The notes beneath the pieces are model-generated. The model did no database searches, was not told the DNA's origin, and saw only the letters and a program-made list of their open reading frames with translations. A DNA stretch of 64,000 nucleotides, taken from NCBI RefSeq assembly GCF_000349325.1, contig NC_020504.1:1956053-2020052 (forward strand), read 5' to 3'. The stretch comes from Streptomyces davaonensis JCM 4913 (GTDB lineage Bacteria > Actinomycetota > Actinomycetes > Streptomycetales > Streptomycetaceae). A program made the translations under genes and the position numbers. Below, one piece after another: positions 45,208 through 53,608 of the stretch (its first letter is position 1; each line of letters begins with the position of its first letter).

Positions 45208-46553
45208 ACCCTCGCCTCACACTCGCCGCGAGCGTGGCCGGAGCGGTGATCGTCGCCCTGGACGGCACCGTGCTCACCATGGCGCAGCCCGCCCTCCAGC
45301 GCGATCTGGGGGCGAGTCACGCCCAGGTCCAGTGGACCAGCACCGGCTATCTGGTGGCGGTGGCAAGCCTGTTGGTGTTCGGCGGGCGGCTGGGCGACCG
45401 GTTCGGCCACCATCGGCTGTTCGCCGTCGGCATGCTCGGCTTCGGCGCCGCCTCCGCGGGCATCGGACTCGCGTCCGGGATCGGCACGGTGATCGGACTC
45501 CGGGTCGCGCAGGGCGTGTTCGGCGCGCTGCTCCAGCCGGCCACGCTCGGCATGCTGCGGACCGCCTACCCGCCGGACCGTCTGCGCACGCCGATCGCCG
45601 TACGGACGGCGGCCATCGGGGTGGCTGCCGCCGCCGGTCCGCTCGTGGGCGGGGCGCTGGTGGCCGGACCCGGCTGGCGGGCCGTGTTCTTCCTGAACGT
45701 GCTGCCCGCGCTGGTGTTCGGCGTGCTCGCCCTCGCCGTACGCGCCCCGCACCCCAAGTCCCTGGTCCGGCTCGACCTGCCCGGCGCGCTCCTGCTCGCG
45801 GCGACCCTGGCCACGCTGGTGCACGCCCTGGTCGCCCTGCCGGAGCAGGCGCCCGTGCTGCTGGTGACGGCGGTCACCGGCACCCTGTTCCTGCGCCACG
45901 AACGCCGTACGACGAGCCCTTTGCTGCCGCCGGACGTCATCGGCACACCGGCCGTCGGCGCGGCACTCGGCACGCTGGCCGCCGCCTCGGCCGCGCTGTC
46001 CGGAACCCTGTTCGTCGCCACCTACCTCCTCCAGGACACCCTCGGGCTCGACCCGCTGCGGACCGCGCTGCACTGTCTGCCGCTGGCCGTGCTGATGGTG
46101 GCCGCCGCGCCCTGTTGCGCGGTGCTGCTGCGCCGGGTCGGGGCCCGCCGGACCACCCTGGTCGCGCTCGCCGTGCTGGGCGCGGGGATCCTGCTGCTCT
46201 CGCGCGCGTCGGACACGCTGGGCCTCTGTACCGGCTTCGGGTTGCTGGGGGCCGGGTTCGGCACGGTGATGGTGGCGGCCACGCATGTCGTCGTACGGGA
46301 GGCCGCCGCCGAGTCGGCGGGTGTGGCGGGCGGGCTTCAGCAGACCGCGATGAACGTCGGGCCGGTCCTGGGCGTCGCCGCGGCGACCACCCTCATGGGA
46401 GCCCACGGGGGTGACCGGCTGCCACTGACGGTCCTAGCCCTGCTCGCCGCGGCCGGCATGATGGCGGCCCGTGCCCTGCCGGGACGTTTCTCCTCGGTCG
46501 ACAACGAGCCCGGCGATCCGCGGGACCGCACACGTGTTCCTGCGCGACGATGA
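45204..46553 (+). CDS. MFS drug exporter (DHA2, 14-helix type)
   Basis: A 449-residue proton antiporter. It begins RLTLAASVAGAVIVALDGTVLTMAQPALQRDLG, with the DHA2 motif-D1-like LDxTxxxxALP pattern slightly changed, then GGRLGDRFGHHRLF (motif A) and RVAQGVFGALLQPATLGML (motif B/C region). Coupled to the TetR gene upstream, suggesting inducible efflux of a toxic compound. A little short for 14 helices; 12-14 are plausible. Confidence 0.88.
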   Translation: MNPRLTLAASVAGAVIVALDGTVLTMAQPALQRDLGASHAQVQWTSTGYLVAVASLLVFGGRLGDRFGHHRLFAVGMLGFGAASAGIGLASGIGTVIGLRVAQGVFGALLQPATLGMLRTAYPPDRLRTPIAVRTAAIGVAAAAGPLVGGALVAGPGWRAVFFLNVLPALVFGVLALAVRAPHPKSLVRLDLPGALLLAATLATLVHALVALPEQAPVLLVTAVTGTLFLRHERRTTSPLLPPDVIGTPAVGAALGTLAAASAALSGTLFVATYLLQDTLGLDPLRTALHCLPLAVLMVAAAPCCAVLLRRVGARRTTLVALAVLGAGILLLSRASDTLGLCTGFGLLGAGFGTVMVAATHVVVREAAAESAGVAGGLQQTAMNVGPVLGVAAATTLMGAHGGDRLPLTVLALLAAAGMMAARALPGRFSSVDNEPGDPRDRTRVPARR

Positions 46554-46616
46554 GATCGCGGGCCGCTGCGGCTGGGTAGGCCGGAGCATTCGACACCCGC
46601 GTCCGTGAGGAGAGCG

Positions 46617-47846
46617 ATGGCACTGCTGCGACAACAGGTCGAACCGGGCGAGGTCGGCCTGGACCCCAAGGCGCTGGACCGCCTCGACCAGCACTTCGCC
46701 CACTACGTCGACGAGGGCCGCCTGCCGGGTTTCCTGGTCGCCGTCTCCCGTGGTGGACGCGTCGCCCATCTGACCACGCACGGGCTGCGGGACGTGGCCG
46801 CCGGACGGCCCGTCACGGCCGACACGCTCTGGCGGATCTACTCCATGACCAAGCCGGTCACCTCCGTCGCCGCGCTGCTGCTGGTGGAGGAGGGCAGGCT
46901 CGGGCTCGACGACCCGGTGGGCCGCCACCTCCCGGCCTTCGCCGAACCGCGGGTCCACGTCGAGGGCTCCGGCGCCGACGTCCGCACCCGCCCGGCCGCG
47001 GGGCCGCTGCTGATCCGGCATCTGATGACCCACACCGCGGGCCTGACCTTCGCCTTCTACCACTGCCACCCGGTCGACGCCCTGTATCGCGACGCCAACC
47101 TGGAGTCCGCGGTGCTGCCGGGCTCGACCCTGGCCGAGACCGTCGACGTGTACGCGGGCCTGCCGCTCCAGTTCGACCCGGGCACGCAGTGGAACTACTC
47201 GGTCGCCAGCAATGTCCTCGGCCGGGTCATCGAGGTCGTCTCGGGGCAGCCGCTCGACGAGTTCCTCGCCGAACGCGTCTTCGGTCCGCTCGGCATGACC
47301 GACGCCGGATTCTGTGTCACGGACGAACAGGCGGACAGGCTCGCCGAGTTGTACGGCGAGACCGAGAGCGGCGGAGTAACTCCGATCCCCGGGCTGCCGC
47401 TGCACGGCCGCCCCCGGTTCCTGTCCGGCAGCGGCGGCATGGCGGCCTCCGCGCACGACATCCACCGGTTCATGGAGCTGCTGCGCCGCCGCGGCGAGCT
47501 CGACGGCGTCCGGCTGCTCGCCCCGGAGACGGTCGACCTGATGACCTCCAACCACCTCCCGGGCGGCGCCGACCTGCGCTCCTTCGGCAGCCACCCGGCC
47601 CACGACGAACCCGGCAACGACGGCCTCGGCTTCGGCCTCGGCGTCTCCGTGGTCATCGACCCGTCCCGCACCCGGGCTCCCGCGAGCCTCGGCACCTACG
47701 GCTGGAGCGGCGCGGCGACCACGACCTTCTGGATCGACCCGGTCCGCGATCTGACCGTCCAGTTCATGACGCAGCTACGGCCCAAGACCTCGCACACGAT
47801 CTTCCCGGACCTCAAGCGGCTGGTGCACGAGGCCGTCACCGACTGA
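46617..47846 (+). CDS. Beta-lactamase-fold serine hydrolase (family VIII esterase-like)
   Basis: A 409-residue cytoplasmic-looking enzyme with the S-x-x-K nucleophile motif SMTK (Ser76, Lys79) and a YSV tyrosine motif in WNYSVASN, the hallmark pair of family VIII carboxylesterases and class C-like hydrolases. No signal peptide, which argues against a cell-wall role. ATG at 46617 has GAGGAG upstream. Likely an esterase or transacylase. Its 3' end overlaps the convergent gene by 11 bases. Confidence 0.85.
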   Translation: MALLRQQVEPGEVGLDPKALDRLDQHFAHYVDEGRLPGFLVAVSRGGRVAHLTTHGLRDVAAGRPVTADTLWRIYSMTKPVTSVAALLLVEEGRLGLDDPVGRHLPAFAEPRVHVEGSGADVRTRPAAGPLLIRHLMTHTAGLTFAFYHCHPVDALYRDANLESAVLPGSTLAETVDVYAGLPLQFDPGTQWNYSVASNVLGRVIEVVSGQPLDEFLAERVFGPLGMTDAGFCVTDEQADRLAELYGETESGGVTPIPGLPLHGRPRFLSGSGGMAASAHDIHRFMELLRRRGELDGVRLLAPETVDLMTSNHLPGGADLRSFGSHPAHDEPGNDGLGFGLGVSVVIDPSRTRAPASLGTYGWSGAATTTFWIDPVRDLTVQFMTQLRPKTSHTIFPDLKRLVHEAVTD

Positions 47847-48990
47847 CCCGCAGCGTGAACTCCACGCCGTCCAGGGCCAGTTCGCGCAGCCATTCGGCCG
47901 ACCGTGCCGCCGTCTCCGCGGCGCGGCTCAGGCCCGGCGGCAGGGTGCAGTCCAGGATGTGGCCGACCCCGAGTGCGAGCGGCCGGGAGACGCAGCGGGC
48001 CATCGCGCTCTCCTCCTCGTCGCCGACCAGATCGAGCAGGTAGCCGCCCGTCCAGGTCTGCCCGTCGGTGCCCTGCACATCGAGGGAGACGGCCAGCACC
48101 ACCCGGTCCCGGTCGGCGTCCGTCGTGGGGTACCGCGCCGCCAACTCCCGTGCCAGCGCGGCGATCCGCTGGTCGTCGCCGCGCTTCAGCTCGTCGAACA
48201 CCGCTTCCCAGGCGCGCAGCCAGCCCTCAAGACGCAAAGTGCCGCGGACGAAGGTGCGGGGCTTCCACTCCGGGGGCAGCCCGTACTGCGCGACGAAGGG
48301 GAGGCTGTCCCGGTTGGGGTAGACCTCGAACGCCTCCCCCTCCACCGTGTGCCGCCGGGTCGCCTCCCAGGGCCGGACCGCGGTGGTCTCGACTCCGTCC
48401 TCGATGTAACGGGCGGGCGAGCGCAGGGCGCCCAGCACCCCGCCGGGCGCCCAGCTGAAGCGATACCGGAAGTCGTTGGGCTCGGCGGGGACTCCTCCGC
48501 AGTACGAGGTCAGACGGTACGAGGCCGCCGTACCGTCGCCGATGGCCTCGCGGGCGCGGGCGACGAGGGAGTGGGCGAAGAGGTGGTCGATGCCCGGGTC
48601 GAGGCCCGCCTCGGTGAGGACGACCAGACCGGCCCCGGCCGCCGCGGGCACCTGTTCGAGCACGGCGTCCGACACATAGCTGGAGCAGGCGAAATGGGCC
48701 CGCCGGGCCACACAGGCGGCCAGCAGAGGGGCGTGCTCGGGCGCGGGCAGCATCGACACGACGACGTCGCCGGGGGCGAGTTCGGCCGTCAGCGCGGGAA
48801 GCGTGTACGCGCGGGGCTCGGCGCGTCCGATCAGGCCCCGCTCGGCAAGTGCCGCGGCGGCGCGTTCCTCGGTGCGGTGCCACAGCCGTACCCGTCCGGC
48901 CGTCTCGCACAGCCGGGCCAGGCCGCTGCCGGTGGACAGCCCGGCGCCGACCCAGTGGACGGTGCCGCTCGCGGGAACCAGGTCAGTCAC
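47836..48990 (-). CDS. Saccharopine dehydrogenase-like oxidoreductase
   Basis: A 384-residue NAD(P) enzyme of the saccharopine dehydrogenase/reductase superfamily. The N-terminal Rossmann entry is HWVGAGLSTGSGLARLCE; VVSMLPAPEHAPLLAACV and the substrate-domain GLDPGIDHLFAHSL are typical of the glutamate-forming (saccharopine reductase) type. GTG at 48990 overlaps the upstream gene's stop by eight bases. It may oxidise or reduce a secondary amine such as saccharopine; the natural substrate is not certain. Confidence 0.82.
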   Translation of the reverse strand: MTDLVPASGTVHWVGAGLSTGSGLARLCETAGRVRLWHRTEERAAAALAERGLIGRAEPRAYTLPALTAELAPGDVVVSMLPAPEHAPLLAACVARRAHFACSSYVSDAVLEQVPAAAGAGLVVLTEAGLDPGIDHLFAHSLVARAREAIGDGTAASYRLTSYCGGVPAEPNDFRYRFSWAPGGVLGALRSPARYIEDGVETTAVRPWEATRRHTVEGEAFEVYPNRDSLPFVAQYGLPPEWKPRTFVRGTLRLEGWLRAWEAVFDELKRGDDQRIAALARELAARYPTTDADRDRVVLAVSLDVQGTDGQTWTGGYLLDLVGDEEESAMARCVSRPLALGVGHILDCTLPPGLSRAAETAARSAEWLRELALDGVEFTLRVSR

Positions 48991-50035
48991 GGCGGAACTC
49001 CCCTTCTTCGATACCGACTTCGGCGCGGGCCTGCTCGAACCGGGCCAGACAGCGCGTCCAGGCCCCGCCGCTCCCGAAGCCGAGCAACTGCGGCAGCAGG
49101 GCCGCCGAGAAGTCGGTGCTCGACTCCCTGGGCAGCAGGGACGGCAGGTTGTCGATGGCGATGAGATCCAGGGGCGGCTGCTCACTCAGCCGGCGGGCCG
49201 GGTCCGTCCAGTCGGTCGTGCGGTCGTAGATCGGCAGGACGTTCAGTGGCGAGCCGACGTCGCAGGTGACATCGCAGAGGGTGCGGAGCTTGCGGTCCGG
49301 GTTGTCGAGGTCCTCGTCCCGGAGGAAGGGCGGGATGGGGGTGGTGGCGAGCACGGCGTTGACCATGACGTCGTGAGCGAGCAGGGCGGGGCGGTCCAAC
49401 TCACGCGTCTCGGCGAGGTCCCAGCGCGTCGGCTCGACCCCGGCCACCCGGAAGGCCTCGCAGGCACCCCGGCCGCTCCGGCCGAGGGCGCCGATCACCA
49501 GCGCGGTGAAGTCCCCGTCCCCCCGCAGCAGCGCGTCCAGCTCCTCCTTGACCGTCGGCACGAGCGGCGCGTCGAGCCGCCCCCGGTGCTGAAGCACCGC
49601 CAACGCGGCCCCGAGGTACCCGGCCCAGAACCCGAAGGCGGCGAGCCGCCGCCCGTCCTCGTCCACCAGATACTCGACGTCGTACAGCGCCCCGCCCCCG
49701 GCCGCGAACCGCCGCAGCAGCGCGCCGGCACCGGGCTGCCCCTTGTAGGCGTGCCCGAAGAAGACATGCCGATGCCTCAACTCCGCCGGTTCGTCGGGCA
49801 GTTCCTTCAGCCCTACGACGACGACGGCACCCGGCGCCGACACCCACGAGCCCGCCTTCGCGACCCGGCAGCCGGCCTTCTCGTACTCCTCGACGGGGAA
49901 GATCCGCTGAGGCGACTCCTCCACGGTCATCGTCACCCCGCTCTCGACGAGCCGCCGGGCGTCGGCGGGGACGACGGGGGTGCGGCGTTCCGTGGTGCGG
50001 ACCTCGTGTCGCAGCCACAGATGGAGTTCGGTCAT
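48983..50035 (-). CDS. Saccharopine dehydrogenase, lysine-forming (Lys1) type
   Basis: A 350-residue NAD-linked enzyme that interconverts saccharopine with lysine and 2-oxoglutarate in fungi. The N-terminus LRHEVRTTERRTPVVPADARRLVESG and FFGHAYKGQPGA match the Lys1/alanine dehydrogenase-like fold. LALINE-type catalytic Lys/His residues lie in the KELPDEPAELRHRHVFFGHAYK stretch. Start and stop are coupled to neighbours by 4- and 8-base overlaps. It is unusual in bacteria, so lysine or an analogue may be the substrate. Confidence 0.85.
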   Translation of the reverse strand: MTELHLWLRHEVRTTERRTPVVPADARRLVESGVTMTVEESPQRIFPVEEYEKAGCRVAKAGSWVSAPGAVVVVGLKELPDEPAELRHRHVFFGHAYKGQPGAGALLRRFAAGGGALYDVEYLVDEDGRRLAAFGFWAGYLGAALAVLQHRGRLDAPLVPTVKEELDALLRGDGDFTALVIGALGRSGRGACEAFRVAGVEPTRWDLAETRELDRPALLAHDVMVNAVLATTPIPPFLRDEDLDNPDRKLRTLCDVTCDVGSPLNVLPIYDRTTDWTDPARRLSEQPPLDLIAIDNLPSLLPRESSTDFSAALLPQLLGFGSGGAWTRCLARFEQARAEVGIEEGEFRRD

Positions 50036-51171
50036 ACGCGATTGGCCTCCGGGCGCAGGGCGTCGGCCGCGAACCGGTCGGCGCCGAGGGGGCTGACGTC
50101 CACGAAGGGTACGCGGCCCAGGTACAGGTCACGGACGACCTCGCCGACGGCCGGTCCCTGAAGGAAGCCGTGGCCGGAGAAGCCGGTCGCGTACAGGAAA
50201 CGGGAGACGGAAGCCGCCTCGCCGATCAGGGCGTTGTGGTCCGGGGTGAGCTCGTACAGGCCCGCCCAGCCGCCGGTGCGGCGCAGGTCGAGCAGGGCGG
50301 GGGCGCGGTGCTCCATGGCCCGGTACAGCCGGGGGATCCACCGGTCGTGGGTGCCGGTGTCGAAGCCGGGGCGCTCGTCGGGGTCGGACATGCCGAGCAG
50401 GAGGCCGGGGCCTTCTGCGTGGAAGTAGAGGCTGGTGGTGAAGTCGATGGTCATGGGCAGGTCGGGTGGGAGTCCCGGGACCGGTTCGGTGACCGCGATC
50501 TGGCGGCGCAGCGGTTCCACCGGCAGCTCCACGCCGGCCATCGCGCCGACGGCCCGCGACCAGGCACCGGCCGCGCAGATCACCGTGCCGGTGGCGATCG
50601 GGCCCTTGGTCGTCCGCACTCCGGTGATGGTGTCGCCGCGCAGGTCGATGCCGGTGACCTCGGTGTGCCGCAGGACGGTCGCGCCGTGGCGGCGGGCGGT
50701 GGCCGCGTAGCCCTGGACGACGGACTCGGGTGTGCAGTGCCCGTCGTCGGGAGAGTAGGCGGCGGCCAGCAGTCCGTCGGTGACGATCAGCGGGGAGAGC
50801 TCGCGCGCCTCGGCCGGGTCGAGCATCCGGCTCGGCACACCGAGGGAGTTCTGGAGCCGAACGCCCGCCTCGAAGGTCGCGACCTCCTCGGGGGTGGAGA
50901 GGAGGAACAGGTAGCCGACCTTGTGCAGTCCGATGTCCTGCCCGGTGTCCGCCTCGAACCGGTCGAAAGCGGCCAGACTGCGGGCGCCGAGCCGGATGTT
51001 CAGCTCGTCGGAGAACTGCGCCCGCACCCCTCCGGCCGCCTTGGAGGTGGAACCGGACGCCAGCTCGTCCCGCTCGACGAGGACGACGTCCCGCACGCCC
51101 GCGCGGGCCAGGTGACAGGCGATGCTCGCACCCATCACCCCGCCGCCCACGATCACGACCTCCGCCCTCAC
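50032..51171 (-). CDS. FAD-dependent amino acid oxidase (DAO family)
   Basis: A 379-residue flavoprotein like glycine/D-amino acid or sarcosine oxidases. The dinucleotide motif VVIVGGGVMGASIACHL starts at residue 4; the ligand-side AAGAWSRAVGAMAGVELPVEPLRRQIAVTEP and C-terminal GFSGHGFLQGPAVGEVV are typical. GTG at 51171 overlaps the cyclodeaminase-like gene's stop (GTGA). In this operon it probably oxidises a secondary or imino acid such as pipecolate, proline or saccharopine. Confidence 0.87.
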   Translation of the reverse strand: MRAEVVIVGGGVMGASIACHLARAGVRDVVLVERDELASGSTSKAAGGVRAQFSDELNIRLGARSLAAFDRFEADTGQDIGLHKVGYLFLLSTPEEVATFEAGVRLQNSLGVPSRMLDPAEARELSPLIVTDGLLAAAYSPDDGHCTPESVVQGYAATARRHGATVLRHTEVTGIDLRGDTITGVRTTKGPIATGTVICAAGAWSRAVGAMAGVELPVEPLRRQIAVTEPVPGLPPDLPMTIDFTTSLYFHAEGPGLLLGMSDPDERPGFDTGTHDRWIPRLYRAMEHRAPALLDLRRTGGWAGLYELTPDHNALIGEAASVSRFLYATGFSGHGFLQGPAVGEVVRDLYLGRVPFVDVSPLGADRFAADALRPEANRV

Positions 51172-52127
51172 CGGCCCGGCTCCCGCGCCGCGTCGATCAC
51201 GGCCCAGGCCGCGGCGGCGTCCTGGATGCCGAGGCCGACGCTGTTGTAGTAGACGATGTCCTCGGGCCCGGTACGGGCGGTGCGGGCACCGGTGAGCACG
51301 CCGCCGAGGGGGATCAGATCCTCCGGTGCCAGCCGGGCAGCCACGAGGGGCCCGGCATGGTGGGCGGCGGTCTCCGGGTCGTCCACGACCACGGCCGCCG
51401 ACCGCCGTACGACCTCGGCGTCGACCTCGTGGCGGGTCGGTTCGAAGGAGCCGACGCTGACCACCGTGCAGCCCGGCGCCAGCCACGCGCCGTGGACCAC
51501 CGGGGTGGTGCTGAGGGTGCAGGCGGCGACGATCGAGGCGTCGCGCACGGCCTCCTCGGCGCTGCCGACCGGGTCGACGCGAATCCCCAGTTCGGCCGTC
51601 AGGGTCTCGGCGGCTCGGGTCCGGTTGCGCTCGGTCGGACTCCACAGCCGTACCGACTTCAGGTCCCGCACCCGGGTGAGGGCGCGGACGTGGGCGAGGG
51701 CCTGAGTGCCGGAGCCGAGGACGGCGAGGTCCGCGCTGTCGGGGCCGGCCAGCGCGTCGACCGCGACGGCGCTGCCCGCTGCCGTGCGCAGGGTGGTGAG
51801 CGCGGTGCCGTCCAGGACCGCGGCGAGGCGCCCCGTCACCGGGTCGAGCGCGGTGACCACCGCGTGCACGGTGGGCAGCCCGGCGGCCGCGTTGCCCGGG
51901 TTGACACTGCCGATCTTCGCGACCGGCCCGGTGTCCGCGGACAGCCGGGAGAGGTAGGCGAACATCACGCTGTCGTCGAAGCGGCTCGGGTGCATGATCT
52001 TCCCGGGCAGATCGGCGGCCGAGGAGCCGAGCGCGACGAAAGCGGCCCGCTGCGAGGCGATGGCCGCGTCCCAGGACAGCAGCCGGGTCACCTGGTCGCC
52101 GGAGAGGAAGAGGACGTCGTCGGTCAT
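51168..52127 (-). CDS. Ornithine cyclodeaminase/mu-crystallin family protein
   Basis: A 319-residue NAD(P) enzyme of the OCD/CRYM family. It shows LPGKIMHPSRFDD, VAKIGSVNPGN (active-site lysine), and the Rossmann motif LAVLGSGTQALAHVRAL. Family members are ornithine cyclodeaminases, alanine dehydrogenases or ketimine (piperideine/pyrroline-2-carboxylate) reductases. Beside a DAO and two saccharopine-type enzymes, ketimine reductase is attractive. Start has AGGAAGAGGGA upstream; it lies 33 bases below the GTP cyclohydrolase gene, so may share its message. Confidence 0.85.
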   Translation of the reverse strand: MTDDVLFLSGDQVTRLLSWDAAIASQRAAFVALGSSAADLPGKIMHPSRFDDSVMFAYLSRLSADTGPVAKIGSVNPGNAAAGLPTVHAVVTALDPVTGRLAAVLDGTALTTLRTAAGSAVAVDALAGPDSADLAVLGSGTQALAHVRALTRVRDLKSVRLWSPTERNRTRAAETLTAELGIRVDPVGSAEEAVRDASIVAACTLSTTPVVHGAWLAPGCTVVSVGSFEPTRHEVDAEVVRRSAAVVVDDPETAAHHAGPLVAARLAPEDLIPLGGVLTGARTARTGPEDIVYYNSVGLGIQDAAAAWAVIDAAREPGR

Positions 52128-52160
52128 TCCCTCTTCCTATCCGGGCGGCCCCCACCGGAA

Positions 52161-52820
52161 TCAGGACCAGTGGGCCACGGCGTCCAGATGGGGCAGATGG
52201 TGGTCGAGGCGCTCGCGCTTGGTGCGCAGATAGGTGATGTTGCTCTCGCACGGCGGGATGAGCAGCGGGACCTGCTCGGCGACCGTGATGCCGTGCTTCA
52301 GCAACGCCTCCCGCTTGCGCGGGTTGTTCGACATCAGCCGGACCGACCGTACGCCGAGGTCGGCCAGGATGCCGGCGGCGGCGCCGTAGTCGCGGGCGTC
52401 GACGGGCAGGCCGAGGGCGAGGTTGGCCTCCACCGTGTCCAGGCCCTCCGCCTGGAGGGCCATCGCCCGCAGCTTGGCGAGCAGGCCGATGCCGCGGCCC
52501 TCATGCCCTCTCAAGTAGACGACGACACCGCGGCCTTCGGCGACGACCGCGCGCAGCGCGGAGGCCAGCTGGTCGCCGCATTCGCAGTGCTGGGAGCCGA
52601 AGGCGTCACCGGTCAGGCACTCAGAATGCAGCCGGGTCAGGACGTTCTCGGTGCCGATGTCACCGTGGACCAGGGCCACTTGCTCGTCGCCGCGATCGTG
52701 GTCCATGTAGCCGACCGCGCGGAATTCTCCGTACACCGTGGGCAATGGGGCATTCACAATGCGTTCCACGCCGGTGCGCTTGGGAGACTTCTTTCCGAGT
52801 ACGCCAACTTTTTCTGTCAT
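52161..52820 (-). CDS. ribA: GTP cyclohydrolase II, product-altered (Met120) type
   Basis: A 219-residue zinc enzyme that opens GTP. The zinc cysteines are Cys68, Cys79 and Cys81 ([20 protein letters not shown]); the phosphate/GTP residues [10 protein letters not shown] are present. The tyrosine of canonical enzymes (Tyr105 of E. coli RibA, in KIRAYALQ) is Met120 here (KLRAMALQ, codon 52461-52463). From memory, the same change in the S. coelicolor homologue SCO6655 makes a formylated pyrimidine instead of fully hydrolysed product. ATG at 52820 has AGGA upstream, and 38 bases separate it from a divergent creatininase-fold gene. It is not a standard riboflavin gene: no ribB, ribH or ribE nearby. 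Confidence 0.92.
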   Translation of the reverse strand: MTEKVGVLGKKSPKRTGVERIVNAPLPTVYGEFRAVGYMDHDRGDEQVALVHGDIGTENVLTRLHSECLTGDAFGSQHCECGDQLASALRAVVAEGRGVVVYLRGHEGRGIGLLAKLRAMALQAEGLDTVEANLALGLPVDARDYGAAAGILADLGVRSVRLMSNNPRKREALLKHGITVAEQVPLLIPPCESNITYLRTKRERLDHHLPHLDAVAHWS

Positions 52821-52858
52821 GATCTGGTTCCTAAGCAGAGACGAAAGGCCGTGAAAAG

Positions 52859-53608
52859 ATGAGTGGTTCGGGGAAGCGGTCGGCATCCGGGCTGGTGCCG
52901 GCGGACACCACGGAGGACGTACGGACGCGCGGGGCGGGCGTCTCACGGCAGGTCGCCGTCCTTCCCGTCGGCAGCTTCGAACAGCACGGCCCCTTTCTGC
53001 CGCTGGCCACGGACACGCTGGTCGCCTGTGCGGTCGCCCGGGCGATCGCCGAGGCGTACCCGGTGCACCTCCTTCCGCCGGTGACGATCTCCTGCTCGCA
53101 CGAGCACGCGGCCTGGCCGGGGACCGTCAGCATCTCCTCGGTGACCCTTCACGCGGTGATACGGGACATAGCGGATTCGCTCCGCCGCTCGGGTGTGGAA
53201 GCGTTGGTGGTGGTCAACGGCCACGGCGGAAACTACGTACTGGGCAATGTCGTTCAGGAGTCCTCCGCGCGAGGTGAGCGGATGGCGCTGTTCCCGGCCG
53301 CGGAGGACTGGGAGACGGCGCGGGAGCGAGCCGGGGTGACCACTTCCCTGCTGACCGACATGCACGCGGGGGAAATAGAGACCTCCATCCTTCTGCATAC
53401 GCATCCGGAAATGCTGCGGCCCGGATACGAGACCTCTGATTTCGTCGCGGACGACCGGCGTCATCTGCTCTCCCTCGGTATGTCCGCCTATACCGATTCG
53501 GGTGTCATCGGCCGTCCTTCCCTGGGGTCGGCGGAAAAGGGGAAGGAACTGCTGTCGAGCCTGTCGGATTCCTTCGCCGCGTATTTGTCGGTGCTGGGCG
53601 CAGAGTAG
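52859..53608 (+). CDS. Creatininase/ArfB-like metal-dependent amidohydrolase
   Basis: A 249-residue enzyme of the creatininase family (creatininase, MftE peptidase, archaeal FAPy deformylase ArfB). Likely metal ligands are Glu41 and His43 (SFEQHGP), Asp52 (LATDT), His122 (VNGHGGN) and Glu172 (MHAGEIETS); [12 protein letters not shown] follows the family pattern. It is divergent, 38 bases from a GTP cyclohydrolase predicted to leave a formyl group, so a deformylase acting on that product is the natural hypothesis. The last 121 bases overlap the convergent membrane-protein gene. Confidence 0.85.
   Translation: MSGSGKRSASGLVPADTTEDVRTRGAGVSRQVAVLPVGSFEQHGPFLPLATDTLVACAVARAIAEAYPVHLLPPVTISCSHEHAAWPGTVSISSVTLHAVIRDIADSLRRSGVEALVVVNGHGGNYVLGNVVQESSARGERMALFPAAEDWETARERAGVTTSLLTDMHAGEIETSILLHTHPEMLRPGYETSDFVADDRRHLLSLGMSAYTDSGVIGRPSLGSAEKGKELLSSLSDSFAAYLSVLGAE

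Noticed and set aside
46617..47846. Secreted beta-lactamase or penicillin-binding protein
   Set aside because: SMTK and YSV motifs fit, but there is no signal peptide or membrane anchor, so a cytoplasmic esterase is more likely.
52820..52946. A longer GTP cyclohydrolase starting at 52946
   Set aside because: The extension would overlap the divergent creatininase gene and has a Pro/Arg-rich non-family sequence; the ATG at 52820 has its own ribosome site.
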